This document shows positions 52,843-63,500 of a stretch of 64,000 nucleotides of DNA, in pieces (the stretch's first letter is position 1; each line of letters opens with the position of its first letter). Source of the DNA: Leptospira gomenensis (GTDB lineage Bacteria > Spirochaetota > Leptospiria > Leptospirales > Leptospiraceae). Both the position numbers and the translations under genes were made by a program. The DNA lies in contig NZ_RQFA01000026.1 of NCBI RefSeq assembly GCF_004770155.1, forward strand, positions 75,001 to 139,000, in the 5' to 3' direction. Below the pieces are notes generated by a model. That model was not told the DNA's origin. It was given only the letters and a program-made list of their open reading frames with translations, and searched no databases.

Positions 52843-53514
52843 ATGGCGGAACTTAGTTTATTAGAAATTCAAAAAATTCTAAATCAAATCATCGACGCTT
52901 TTATAACGAAATCGGAAACATTCTTTCCGGCTTGGGAAGAATCTACAAGTTCCGAAAGACCCTTTGCAGCCGAGAGAAGTTTTTATTCGCAGGCGATCCG
53001 ACACGCAGAGCTTCACGAGCCGATCTTAAATTACGTTTATAAGATTATCGATCAGAACCGAAAAGTTGCGGTGCTTTGGTCCTCTGAAGAAGAACACGCG
53101 GGTGCTCACGCGGTTGTCGCCTTAGCTCTCTTAGACAAAAAGTATATCGAAAATTACGTAGACTTTTTACGTACGAACGACCTGGATCATGAGGTTTATC
53201 AAAGCGACGATATTCAAGAGCTGATAGAAAGATGGGGTTGGTGCGAGGAAATTCTTTCTTTAGCTGCTGCAAGAAGTTTCCGCGGACAATTCGGTCCCGA
53301 TCAACTCGGCGAAATGTTAAGCGACGGCTTGGAGGAATATCTGATGGAGAACGATTCTTTAAAATCCTTTGTGGAAAAAATTTGCAAAGAAATCGAAAGC
53401 GCATCTTCCATCCAAAAAGAAGATTATAAAGAATGGATTTCGATCGTTTCCGAGTTGTTCGAGGAAAATCGAAAACTCGTTCGAAGAACGATGGAAAGAG
53501 AACTTTCTATTTGA
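52843..53514 (+). CDS. Hypothetical soluble helical protein
   Basis: A 223-residue acidic protein with no signal peptide or membrane segment. It is mostly helical, with clustered Glu/Asp and a Trp-rich patch (DIQELIERWGWCEEILS). No family is recognised. It lies between a strong upstream terminator and the structured intergenic block, as a single-gene unit; no clear promoter was identified in the 90 bp upstream. Confidence 0.75.
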   Translation: MAELSLLEIQKILNQIIDAFITKSETFFPAWEESTSSERPFAAERSFYSQAIRHAELHEPILNYVYKIIDQNRKVAVLWSSEEEHAGAHAVVALALLDKKYIENYVDFLRTNDLDHEVYQSDDIQELIERWGWCEEILSLAAARSFRGQFGPDQLGEMLSDGLEEYLMENDSLKSFVEKICKEIESASSIQKEDYKEWISIVSELFEENRKLVRRTMERELSI

Positions 53515-53807
53515 TGAAAACCCATCAAACGGTCTGATTTCGAATCCCCAGAAAGATTGGAAAAATTTGTCGAAGAAAGCCCGCGGAAGGGATGCGGAGG
53601 GCGCGTCGCGTCCCGAACGAACTTTCGCGGACGAACGCGAAAGTTGTATAAAATCGAGTGAGGGATGAGTCGCTTTGCGACGAACCCGGAGCAAGCCCGG
53701 TTTCGCCGTTTCTGCATAATATTTTGAAGACCGGAAACTCGAGCGAAAGCCGCCCCGCAGTAAACGAATCTTAAAATCAGAATATTCGAAAAATATGATT
53801 TATCCGA
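53515..53807. repeat. Palindrome-rich intergenic block
   Basis: Non-coding stretch between convergent genes with several strong inverted repeats: GGGATGCG/CGCGTCCC (53589-53596 with 53607-53614), AACTTTCGCG/CGCGAAAGTT (53620-53629 with 53636-53645, a perfect 10-bp stem with a 6-nt loop), and GTCGC/GCGAC (53669-53673 with 53677-53681, a 3-nt loop), plus CCGG motifs near 53684-53700. It is GC-rich compared with nearby intergenic DNA and has no open frame of interest. A dispersed repeat, a structured RNA or a bidirectional terminator are all possible. Confidence 0.6.
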
Positions 53808-54655
<848 letters not shown>

Positions 54656-54720
54656 GGCTACTTCCTAAAGATTAAAATTATGTCTCATTACTTTGAATTC
54701 AAGAAAATTATTAAAAAGAA

Positions 54721-55152
<432 letters not shown>

Positions 55153-55274
55153 TATTTTTCTCCCCTCTAAAAAATCGGTTGAATTTGGATTTTTCGGAAG
55201 AGATTTTTTTGAGGAAATCGGTTTTTTCTTCCGAAATAAATGGAGTATTCGAGAAAAACGAAAGCGAAATTACG

Positions 55275-55565
55275 ATGTCCGAAACTCCAGAAACAATCGA
55301 AATCACCCCGGATCTCTCCGTTCTATTCAACGATTATTACGCGTTCCGAACCATGTTGATGGAAGCGATTTCCCGGAAACCGAAACGGATCGTCATCAAT
55401 CTCGGGGACATTCCCGTTATGAATTCGATTTCGATCAGTTCTCTGGTTTGGTTTCTTAAAAACGCCCGCTCGGAAGGAATTTCCTGTAAAATCAGTTCCA
55501 TTCATCCAGATCTTCTCAACACGTTCGAAGTGTTGAACCTCAAGGAATATCTCGATCCCCAGTGA
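55275..55565 (+). CDS. STAS-domain protein (anti-sigma factor antagonist-like)
   Basis: A 96-residue single-domain STAS protein: ITPDLSVLFNDYYAFRTMLMEAI, then RIVINLGDIPVMNSISISSLVWFLKNARSEG, then a final helix strand (LNTFEVLNLKEYL). In SpoIIAA-like proteins the phosphorylatable Ser lies in a D-S-S/T-G motif; here NSISISS replaces it, so phospho-control is uncertain. The start was set at ATG 55275 because the domain begins there; a longer frame from 55179 exists. It is divergent from flgB, which hints at a motility link but does not prove it. Confidence 0.85.
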   Translation: MSETPETIEITPDLSVLFNDYYAFRTMLMEAISRKPKRIVINLGDIPVMNSISISSLVWFLKNARSEGISCKISSIHPDLLNTFEVLNLKEYLDPQ

Positions 55566-55689
55566 TTCGTTTCGTCGGACCCGATTTCTTCGGCTTAGGG
55601 AAACGACTGCGTCAGTCCGAGTCGTTCCGGGAAGAGAACGTAGAAGATTTTCATTGGACACCGAAGAACGGATTTCTAATTTTGAATCT

Positions 55690-56037
55690 ATGAAAAAAGC
55701 GATTTTGATTTGCCTCGTTCTATTCTTCTTTCTGGGCGCTTGTAAAAAAAAGGAAGAGTTGATTTTAGGAAATTGGATAAAGGTGAAAAATTGCCCCGAA
55801 ACCGGGGAATGTCCCAATCCGGATAAGGGGAAAGGAAGTCATCTGGAGATTCTTCGCGACGGTTTGGCGAAATACGATACGTTTCATCTGACGTATAAAA
55901 TGAAGGACGACGACATTCATTTCAATCTTGCCGATCTCGCTTTCGATCTGGAATACAGAATCGTAAAAGTGAACGATAAGGAACTTCAACTTCTCAATAA
56001 AAAAGAAAATAACGTGGAATACTTCGAGAAGCATTGA
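55690..56037 (+). CDS. Small lipoprotein
   Basis: A 115-residue protein with a textbook signal peptide and lipobox (LICLVLFFFLGAC, Cys about residue 18). The mature part is about 100 residues with two Cys (NCPETGEC) and a beta-rich pattern, like a lipocalin-type small domain (GNWIKVKNC ... LEYRIVKVNDKELQLLNKK). Function unknown. The start was moved from a TTG at 55654 to the ATG directly before the signal peptide. It ends 20 bp before the next gene start. Confidence 0.82.
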   Translation: MKKAILICLVLFFFLGACKKKEELILGNWIKVKNCPETGECPNPDKGKGSHLEILRDGLAKYDTFHLTYKMKDDDIHFNLADLAFDLEYRIVKVNDKELQLLNKKENNVEYFEKH

Positions 56038-56057
56038 TACTTTTCGGAAGAATACCT

Positions 56058-57116
56058 ATGAATCGTGTTTCCCTGCTTTTGACCTTTTTTTTGAGCACGG
56101 GAATTTTGTTTGCCGGCGACGAGGAGGATGTTCCTTCCACAGGAGGCTCTTCTTCTCATTCGGAACAAACCCCTCTGGATCCCACCGAGGCCGCACGTAG
56201 AAGGGTCCAAATCGCCGCTCTCAATACGGAAACCGTAAATCTGATCCGCTCCAACAATCTCTCCCGCGCTTCTCTGAACGTCGATAAGATCAAGAGACTC
56301 GACGAAAATTCGGTCGAATTCAATTATCTGAGAGGAGCTTTGTTATACGCTCAGGGAAGATATCCTCAGGCTAAAAATTCCCTTTTACGGGCGATTCAAA
56401 TTCAACCGGGACACGATCCTTCTTATTATCTTTTGGGGATGATCTTCGTTCAGAGAAACAAGTGGCCCCGTTCTTTGGAATACTTTCAAAAAGCGGTGGA
56501 ACTTTCGAATTACAACCCGTTTTACAGGATGAATCTGGCTTTGGCGCACTTTGAAACCGGGAATTATCTGCGTTCCAAAGCGGAGTCGGAACGGGCCGTC
56601 GAACTAAAACCGAATTTTAGAAACGCGAAGTTGCTTCTTTTGAAGTCCAATTTTCTCTTAGGAAACAAAGCGGATGCATACGCTCAATGTGTGGAATTCG
56701 TTAAGGAAGGTTTTGTTTCACGCGAATACATGCTGATACATGCAAGACTTGTAATGGACATTCACCAGAATTTTCGGAAAGCGATCAAAATCTACAATCA
56801 ATACGGAGAACTTCCGTTTCAGGAGAAACGGTTTTTGGCGCACGCGTATTACAATACCGGCAACTATCGCGCTGCGGCTTCCACGTATCAACAGGTCGTT
56901 CAGTTTAAGATCGCGGAAGAGGAGGATAAAATCCAGTACATTCGTTCTCTTTCGTTCATTAAGGATTATAGGAGACTCGAATCTTTCGTAACGGCTTGGA
57001 TTCAGGAAGAGCCCGACAAAAGGAGAAAGATTCAAGAGGCTCTGGATATCGCGGAATTGTTAAAGGAAAACGACTCTAAGATCTTTCATATGTTTCCTTC
57101 CCGATCGCCGTATTGA
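56058..57116 (+). CDS. Exported TPR-repeat protein
   Basis: A 352-residue protein with a signal peptide (VSLLLTFFLSTGILFAG) and a Ser/Pro-rich linker, then at least six TPR units from residue about 55 (RYPQAKNSLLRAIQIQPGHDPSYYLLG; KWPRSLEYFQKAVELSNYNPFYRMNLA; NYRAAASTYQQVVQFKIAEE). The start was set at ATG 56058, which has GGAAG upstream. It probably shares a transcript with the small lipoprotein. Confidence 0.86.
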   Translation: MNRVSLLLTFFLSTGILFAGDEEDVPSTGGSSSHSEQTPLDPTEAARRRVQIAALNTETVNLIRSNNLSRASLNVDKIKRLDENSVEFNYLRGALLYAQGRYPQAKNSLLRAIQIQPGHDPSYYLLGMIFVQRNKWPRSLEYFQKAVELSNYNPFYRMNLALAHFETGNYLRSKAESERAVELKPNFRNAKLLLLKSNFLLGNKADAYAQCVEFVKEGFVSREYMLIHARLVMDIHQNFRKAIKIYNQYGELPFQEKRFLAHAYYNTGNYRAAASTYQQVVQFKIAEEEDKIQYIRSLSFIKDYRRLESFVTAWIQEEPDKRRKIQEALDIAELLKENDSKIFHMFPSRSPY

Positions 57117-57208
57117 TCGATCGTCCGTTTCTGTCGGTTCGGCCGTAGCTTGAAGTGGGGAGGAAATTCCGTTTTAAGACAGGAATCACGTCGTAACTCC
57201 TACGATTT

Positions 57209-57352
57209 TGCCGTGAAACGCGGGCGCCCCACCCTGATTGGGTGGTGGAGGAGAGGTGGCGGGAAAACCTCCCGCAGAATCCCCCTATCACGAAATCCTT
57301 CCTTTTACAAGCGAATTCTTCCGGTTTCATCCTCGTAGGAGTTCCTACAAAG
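57209..57352 (+). repeat. Intergenic repeat element, copy B
   Basis: This shares the ordered blocks of copy A near 5200: the identical 20-nt block (57226-57245), CTATCACG (57285-57292), ACAAGC (57307-57312) and GTAGGA/TCCTAC (57335-57348). Between blocks the sequences diverge, but spacing is kept to within two bases. It sits between convergent genes (TPR plus, YbaN-like minus). A further GGCGGGaaaaCCTCCCGC hairpin is present in this copy only. Confidence 0.7.
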
Positions 57353-57367
57353 TTGTCGATCGGGGCC

Positions 57368-57784
57368 TCATCCTTGCGGTTTCGTAGGAATTCGGATCAA
57401 ATAGATCACCACCAAAACACCGATCAGCGAAACCAGGATTTTAACGGCAAAGATCGGGATAAAAAAGAAAACGGTCGTTCCGATCGTGAGGAAGATCATC
57501 GAAATCGCGATCACCTTCGCGCGCAACGGGATCATCTTATGGATCCTCCAATCACGTATGTAGGAACCGAAATATCGATTGTTCATCAGCCAATTGTAAA
57601 ATCGATGAGACGTCCTCGCATAACACGCGGCGGACAAAAGTAAAAACGGGGTGGTGGGAAGGATCGGCGTGAAAATTCCTACGATCCCCAAAGCTAAGGA
57701 AATCGAACCGACGACGAACAATAAAAAACGAATGAGCTTGGATCGATGAAGACGGACTTCGTCGCTGTAATCTTTTTGTTCCAT
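57368..57784 (-). CDS. YbaN/DUF454-family membrane protein
   Basis: A 138-residue inner-membrane protein with the family core LALGIVGIFTPILPTTPFLLLSAACYARTSHRFYNWL and the following HKMIPLRAKVIAISMIF. About three to four membrane segments are present. Function unknown; homologues accompany many different genes. Start ATG 57784 was chosen over an ATG ten codons earlier (57814), whose extra residues look less natural; either is possible. Confidence 0.88.
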   Translation of the reverse strand: MEQKDYSDEVRLHRSKLIRFLLFVVGSISLALGIVGIFTPILPTTPFLLLSAACYARTSHRFYNWLMNNRYFGSYIRDWRIHKMIPLRAKVIAISMIFLTIGTTVFFFIPIFAVKILVSLIGVLVVIYLIRIPTKPQG

Positions 57785-57864
57785 AATCAAAAGAATCGAA
57801 ACGCCTTCGGACATTTCAATTCTTTTCGATGATACGGTTTTCCGAACCGTTTTCGCAAATCGTA

Positions 57865-58755
57865 TTACGAATAAACTTCGGAAAAAAATTCTTCGTCCAA
57901 AATTCTCTGCGCGAAAACGCGGAGCAAAATCGGACCGAAAGTCAATCGGTTGGCCCCTTCGATCGAAACGAGCTCGCAGTCCTCGTGGGAAATAAACAGA
58001 TAACCCGGTTCCTTATGAGTCGTCTTTTTCAGAGGATCGCTGAGAATCCAATTTTGTCCGAATTCGATGATACAATCCATGTCGCTCACGGAAAGATCCT
58101 TGTTCTCCAATCGTTCGATGAATTCCTCGTTGTCGCCTTCTTCGATCGCTTCCGGTTCCCATCCGCCCGAATTGATTTTTCCGTCGGAACCGATTCCGAA
58201 AAATCCGACCGCACCTCCCCCAAAATCCTCGAAATACATTCCGTTATGAACTCGAGCCGCCTTGACGTAACTTATAGGAAGGCCTTTCGCCGGAGTTCCC
58301 GCAAACGGAGCCGAACATCGAATCGCGGCGGGTTCGTCGAAATCCGGATCCGCGTATCGGATCGCAACGACCAAAGCCGGCTCTCCTCCGGAAGAATCCA
58401 TGTTTATTTCCAGAACGTTTCGTGAAAGTTTTTCCAGGATCGTTATGTCTTCCTCGGATTCCGTCAAAAACGAAAAGTGTTTTAAAAACGCTTCCGAAGG
58501 TTGTGAAGATTCCGTAAGTTCCTTCCAGGTTGCGGCGAAGTCTGAAACCGAATTTTCTCCGTATCCCTTTTTTAATTTCTCGTTTACGAGCTTGTCGGCC
58601 TCTTTACGACATTGCTCCTCGTTTTCGAAGGATTTCGTCTGTGTTTGTCCGCCGGTTCCGGTTTTTCCGTATTGAACGGTAAAGAAATTTCCGTTTACTT
58701 CTATATTCCAAAACTTATCGGACGTTCCATCTTTAAATACAAGATTTCGTTTCAT
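57865..58755 (-). CDS. WGR-domain protein with SUKH-like C-terminal region
   Basis: A 296-residue protein. Residues about 1-75 match a WGR domain ([54 protein letters not shown], in part). Residues about 115-290 show an alpha/beta pattern with [21 protein letters not shown] and [17 protein letters not shown] think this resembles SMI1/KNR4 (SUKH)-type folds but am not sure. WGR domains are found in PARP-like and DNA-interacting proteins; here no catalytic domain is attached. It is a single-gene unit with no related neighbours. Confidence 0.75.
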   Translation of the reverse strand: MKRNLVFKDGTSDKFWNIEVNGNFFTVQYGKTGTGGQTQTKSFENEEQCRKEADKLVNEKLKKGYGENSVSDFAATWKELTESSQPSEAFLKHFSFLTESEEDITILEKLSRNVLEINMDSSGGEPALVVAIRYADPDFDEPAAIRCSAPFAGTPAKGLPISYVKAARVHNGMYFEDFGGGAVGFFGIGSDGKINSGGWEPEAIEEGDNEEFIERLENKDLSVSDMDCIIEFGQNWILSDPLKKTTHKEPGYLFISHEDCELVSIEGANRLTFGPILLRVFAQRILDEEFFSEVYS

Positions 58756-58854
58756 TTGTATTCCTGATTTTATAATATTAAGTTTTATTAATTCGTTTAT
58801 ACTTTGATTTGGATCGACTTCCCGTTTTCGCAGATGAGGTTTTTTAGGTTTCGA

Positions 58855-59865
58855 TCAAGGGTTGTGGGTTTGAAAGAAATCCACGGCTTCCTGGTCGGCG
58901 ATCGGTTTGGCTGCGACGTCGTTCGCGTCGAATTGAGAATTCACCGCATTCGCCTGGTCGAAACTATGGTGAGCGTTCGGATAAACGGTGATCGTAAATG
59001 AATTTCCAGTCGCGACGCTAGCGCCTAACGTCTGCGCCCTTGCGATTCTATCGTCGCAATAACCGGAAGTATAAAGAGGATCCAGCTCTGCGGCTAAAAT
59101 TTTGGTGTGCGTAAACGGAAGATACGATCCGTTGACGATTCCACCGAATGCGTTGTTCAAGCCGCATCCCGGATAAAAGGAAACGACCGCTCGAAAGGGT
59201 TTAGGATAAATCGAACGATAGACTAACGTGGAATTCGTGTCCACTGTGGAAAGAACGCTGCTTCCTCCGTGAGACCATCCCAATAGAACGATTTTGTCCG
59301 AGTCTATAATCGAGGATCGCCGAACATAGTCTAACGCGGCGTAGGCGTCGGTAGGTCGGTCCGTAACTTCGGACGTGCCCGTTCCCGGTCCGTTTCCGCA
59401 TTGATTCTGAGGTGCGTTACGCGGCGTAAAACTGTCCAGAAGCAAAGTCGCATATCCGAGGTTTTTCCCCCGGGCGGCCCATTCCGTAAATAAGAAACCC
59501 ACCCCGCGACCGGGATCGTTGTATGAGTAGGCTCCTCCGCAACCGTGCATCATTACGATCAAAGGAAACGGACCGTTCCCTTCCGGTTTGGAAAAATAAC
59601 CAGTGATGATGATTCCCTGCGTCGAATTGTACAAACGGATCTGGTAATTGGTGAGTTCGTTTTCCTGATCGATCGGAACCGGGCCGTTGAGTAAGTCCTG
59701 GATCGTAATCGCCTGAGCCGTCGCGAGGTATAAAAGTTGCGTCTGTTTTTCCGAGGAGGTTCGTTTCCAAAATTCGAGGTCTTCCAGAAAATCATTCCGA
59801 TTGCAATTCCAAAAAAAACAAACGAAGGTTAAGATCGAAATCGATCTAAGACAAGATAAGGTCAT
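58855..59865 (-). CDS. Alpha/beta-hydrolase lipoprotein
   Basis: A 336-residue protein. The N terminus (ISILTFVCFFWNCNRN) is a signal peptide with a spirochaete-like lipobox ending at WNC. The hydrolase domain has HGCGGAYSYND (oxyanion region), nucleophile elbow GWSHGGSS, Asp in AAELDPLYTSG and His in PNAHHSFDQ, a complete Ser-Asp-His triad of dienelactone-hydrolase type. It probably cleaves an ester or peptide in the periplasm or at the outer membrane; the substrate is unknown. Confidence 0.88.
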   Translation of the reverse strand: MTLSCLRSISILTFVCFFWNCNRNDFLEDLEFWKRTSSEKQTQLLYLATAQAITIQDLLNGPVPIDQENELTNYQIRLYNSTQGIIITGYFSKPEGNGPFPLIVMMHGCGGAYSYNDPGRGVGFLFTEWAARGKNLGYATLLLDSFTPRNAPQNQCGNGPGTGTSEVTDRPTDAYAALDYVRRSSIIDSDKIVLLGWSHGGSSVLSTVDTNSTLVYRSIYPKPFRAVVSFYPGCGLNNAFGGIVNGSYLPFTHTKILAAELDPLYTSGYCDDRIARAQTLGASVATGNSFTITVYPNAHHSFDQANAVNSQFDANDVAAKPIADQEAVDFFQTHNP

Positions 59866-59961
59866 AATCCGATAACAAACTTTTCGAATGAATTGTACTT
59901 AAAAGAACGGATTATTTTATCGAATTATAATGCGATTGGGAGTTTTGCGCCGCCGGAATTC

Positions 59962-60399
59962 TCATTTCGATTTCGGAGAATAGGACGGATCGTTTTTTGT
60001 TTGAATACGTTTCAGGATCGAGCGATCCAACGAATAGATCGCCGTAACCCCGAAAAGATACGCGATTAGATCCCAGGGATCGAATACGGCGCCGACGGTT
60101 AAACGCGAAATTTCCGTCTCGTTCCAACGAACGATCCCGATAGAACGCAAGTATTGCGCGATTTCCACCGAGAACGAAACGGTCAATACGGCAAACGCCA
60201 AACTCAACGGAGGAAAATCGAAGACCGATTTGCAGAAGGAATACATCAACATCACTACGATCATATCCCCCATAAACCCGCGGACAAAAGGAACCGAATG
60301 AAAAAACGTTACGATCGCGATACAAATCGATACGAAGAAAACGAAAAAACCGAGGTAAACTTTTCGATCGTAGTTTGTGCGTTTTTCGGTTTTCAACAT
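59962..60399 (-). CDS. DUF2809-like membrane protein
   Basis: A 145-residue protein with about four membrane segments (VYLGFFVFFVSICIAIVTFF; GDMIVVMLMYSFCKSVF; LAFAVLTVSFSVEIAQYL; DPWDLIAYLFGVTAIYSL). The motif FVRGFMGDMIVVMLMY and the DPWDLIAY motif match the small VanZ-related DUF2809 family. Function unknown. Confidence 0.8.
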   Translation of the reverse strand: MLKTEKRTNYDRKVYLGFFVFFVSICIAIVTFFHSVPFVRGFMGDMIVVMLMYSFCKSVFDFPPLSLAFAVLTVSFSVEIAQYLRSIGIVRWNETEISRLTVGAVFDPWDLIAYLFGVTAIYSLDRSILKRIQTKNDPSYSPKSK

Positions 60400-60506
60400 T
60401 CGGTTTCCTTAGGTCCGTTTTAGAAATACCGATTTTATTTTCAACGATTCTAATCGAGGAATTCGCGGTGTTCTTTCCCACCTCACCGCATCGTTTCCCA
60501 AATACG

Positions 60507-63500
60507 TTATGCGAAATTGCCGAGTATTTCGTCCAGTATTTCCGCTTTCGACCCGCTGCGTCGAGCTAACTGAGCCGTTTTGGACGCTTCCTCGATTGCG
60601 CCCCGTTTGAAATGGGCTTCCGCGAGGTTCGACAGGTAATTCGGATCGGACGAATGCGCTTTCCAGGCTTTTTCGAACCAAACGGCTGCTTGTTCCCAGT
60701 CCTTAAGATCGTCTAACGCACATCCTACGAGATTCAAAATACGGCCGCGTCCGAGTTTATCGTCCGGACTTAACTTTTCCAAATTCTCTTTTGCACGTTC
60801 TATACATTCGGATGCCGAACCTCTTTCCAGCCAGAACAAACGCGCGTCCAAAAACAATGCGGTTCCTTCGGCCGGATTTCGGGTTAATACCTCGGTGGCA
60901 AGTTCTCTAGCGCGCGTTAGGTTTCCTTCCTGTATCGATTTAAATCCGAGCTGGACTTTCGCCCAGGTATAAATACGATCCGAGTAATCGGTTTCCTTTT
61001 TGTTAAACGCGTTTCCCTCCGTGTTTCGATAATACGAGGCTATTCGAATCGTAGCCTCGAAATCGTTCGAAGAGGAATACCGTTTCAAAATCGCAGCCAA
61101 TAAACTCCGATCGGGCGAGTAACGATCTCCGGACTTACCGGCGCGTTTGCCGAGTTCGTCTTCGAACCAATCGAGAAGATTCATTTCCCGTAAATGAGGT
61201 AGGGAAGAATCCAACACATACGACCAACTTGCACTCCAAGGTTCGGGTTTCAATTCGGGAGGCCACAAGGACGAATCTTTGTCCTCTTGATCGCGAAGTT
61301 GTCCGACGTATTCCGCGAGCCGATAACCTGTAAACAAACGTTCGGCGAAACAAACTTCCGACTGACTCCAATCCTGTTTGTCCAAGGAATCGATCCCCGT
61401 GGTCATGTTATGATATTCCTCGTCGTATTTTTCTCCTTCGGCTTGTTCCAGCAACTCCGGAGGAAGGGAGCGATAGCCGGCTCGAAAAAGAGAAACCGCG
61501 ATTCCCGCTAAACGATTGTTATGCGGGTTTTCACGGATCCATTCCAACAGATCGGGTTGAAGTTCCACGATCCGTTTTTCGATTCCTTTCATCGTTTTTA
61601 CCGCGAGGTCGTCGAATTCGAAGTCGTTTAACAAATCTATTTCTTGAAGAGAAGTGTCTCGTTTTAAAAGACGTTTCACGAGATTTAACACCTCGTCCGA
61701 ATCGCCTCTTCCGAGAGCGACGGCGGCTTCCAATCGGACGGAGGTTCTGGCTTTTGCGGCGACGTGTTCCAGGAACTCTTTCACCTCCATACGATCCTTA
61801 TACGCGGATAATTCCTCTACGGCTTCGACGGCGCAATCCCGGTCCGTTAAGGCGGTTTGTTGAAACGTTCGAATCGCGGATTCTCGATCCTTGTTTTGAA
61901 TCGACTGAACGATCCTAAATGCGCAAAGGTCACCTTCGCCCGCCAGCACGTACGCGCGTTCTCGCACTTCGGGTTCTTCGATGGCCCTTTCTATCATACG
62001 ATCCCGAACATTAAAATCCTTTAATAGTTCATCGACCGTCCTTCCCGAAGCGATCGTTTCCGAACGAAACGGTTTCCATTCACGGTCGGAATCGACATAG
62101 GTATGAATCCAACGGATGTGTTCTCCGACGCCGACACATAGGTAGACCTTTCCCGAGGCTATTCTCCGGAAGGATTCGGAACTCGGTAGCCAACGTAAGA
62201 TCCGCTCGATCAAAACGTTCAAGGTTTCTTCGAAACGAAGCGAATAAATATCGTACGAATCCTGATCCTTAATTTCCGCAGGAAAACGGTTTTGATCGTA
62301 ATCCGAGAACGCTTCGCTATCGATCAGTTCGGATAGTTTCCATTCCGTTTCGATCCGGTTTTCCCGATATGCGCCGATCCCCACAAAACTCCTAGGCCGA
62401 TCCAAAATCATCCGGAAAGAAGTTTTATATCTTCGTAATACGATTAATCCGATTTCGGATTCTTCCTCGAGATCGGAAAGATTTTTTTCGATCTCTTCTT
62501 TCAACCTGGATTCCAACTCTTCGATGTTCGGAATCGGATTCGGGATAAACCCTATTCTAGAATATTCTAAAACCTTAATGTTATGGGAGGAAAAAAGGAT
62601 GATTCTTTCCCCCAAGAGCGTTCCCGTCGTTTTCTCGTAATCCTCGATGATTTTTCCGTCCGGTAAGACGATGTTCGTAATTTCCTCCGCGTTCAATGTC
62701 GTGAGATCGAAGGTCAGAATGGAGCCGCGTTCGTTTACGAGATAGAGTTTGTCTTCGTTTCGGATCGCAGTCTCAAGTTGCGGATAAATAAATGCCGCGC
62801 GTGAGACCGGTTTTCCGGGATCGGAAACCTCCACCACCCATACACCTTGGTGAATCTTGACCACAAGGATGTTTCCTAAAATCCAAAGTTCTCCGTAACC
62901 GTTTTCTCCGTCCCAAGGAATTTCGAGATCAAACGCACATCGGGGAAGGCTCGTATTCGAAAGATCGAAACCTATAATTCTTCGTTTGTTCGTAGTGATA
63001 AATAAAAAGTTTCCTTTGCCGGCGATCGCTTTTATATATCCTTGCGATTTCGTATTTACGGTTACGCAGGAAACCGGCATGGGTTTTGAAGGATCGATTG
63101 TGGAATAAATCGTACATGTTTCCCGGGAAAGGGTTGCGATAAAACCCGTTCCTCCCGAGATTGTTTCGTCCTTATGACGGTTCAAGCGCGGAACCGTTCC
63201 TAAAGAAGAGGGTGAATGTCCGTTTTGTATATTATAAATTTTTAATCCTTCGGCAACGAGTGCGTAAAGATGACTTTCGGAAACGAAAATACCAGAAAAT
63301 TCGCCCTGGATCGAAGGGTTCAGCGAATACTTTTCCGGACCTTCTTCGTTTAACAAAGAAAGCCCTTGAGAATCCGTAACCCAAATTTCCGATCCGCATC
63401 GATAGATCGGGTTCATTCGACTCCGATCTATTTTCTCTTTGATTTCGGTTTCGAAACATAGTTTCCATTGCCCTTTCGTTTTTCGCCTAATTTCCGTTTT

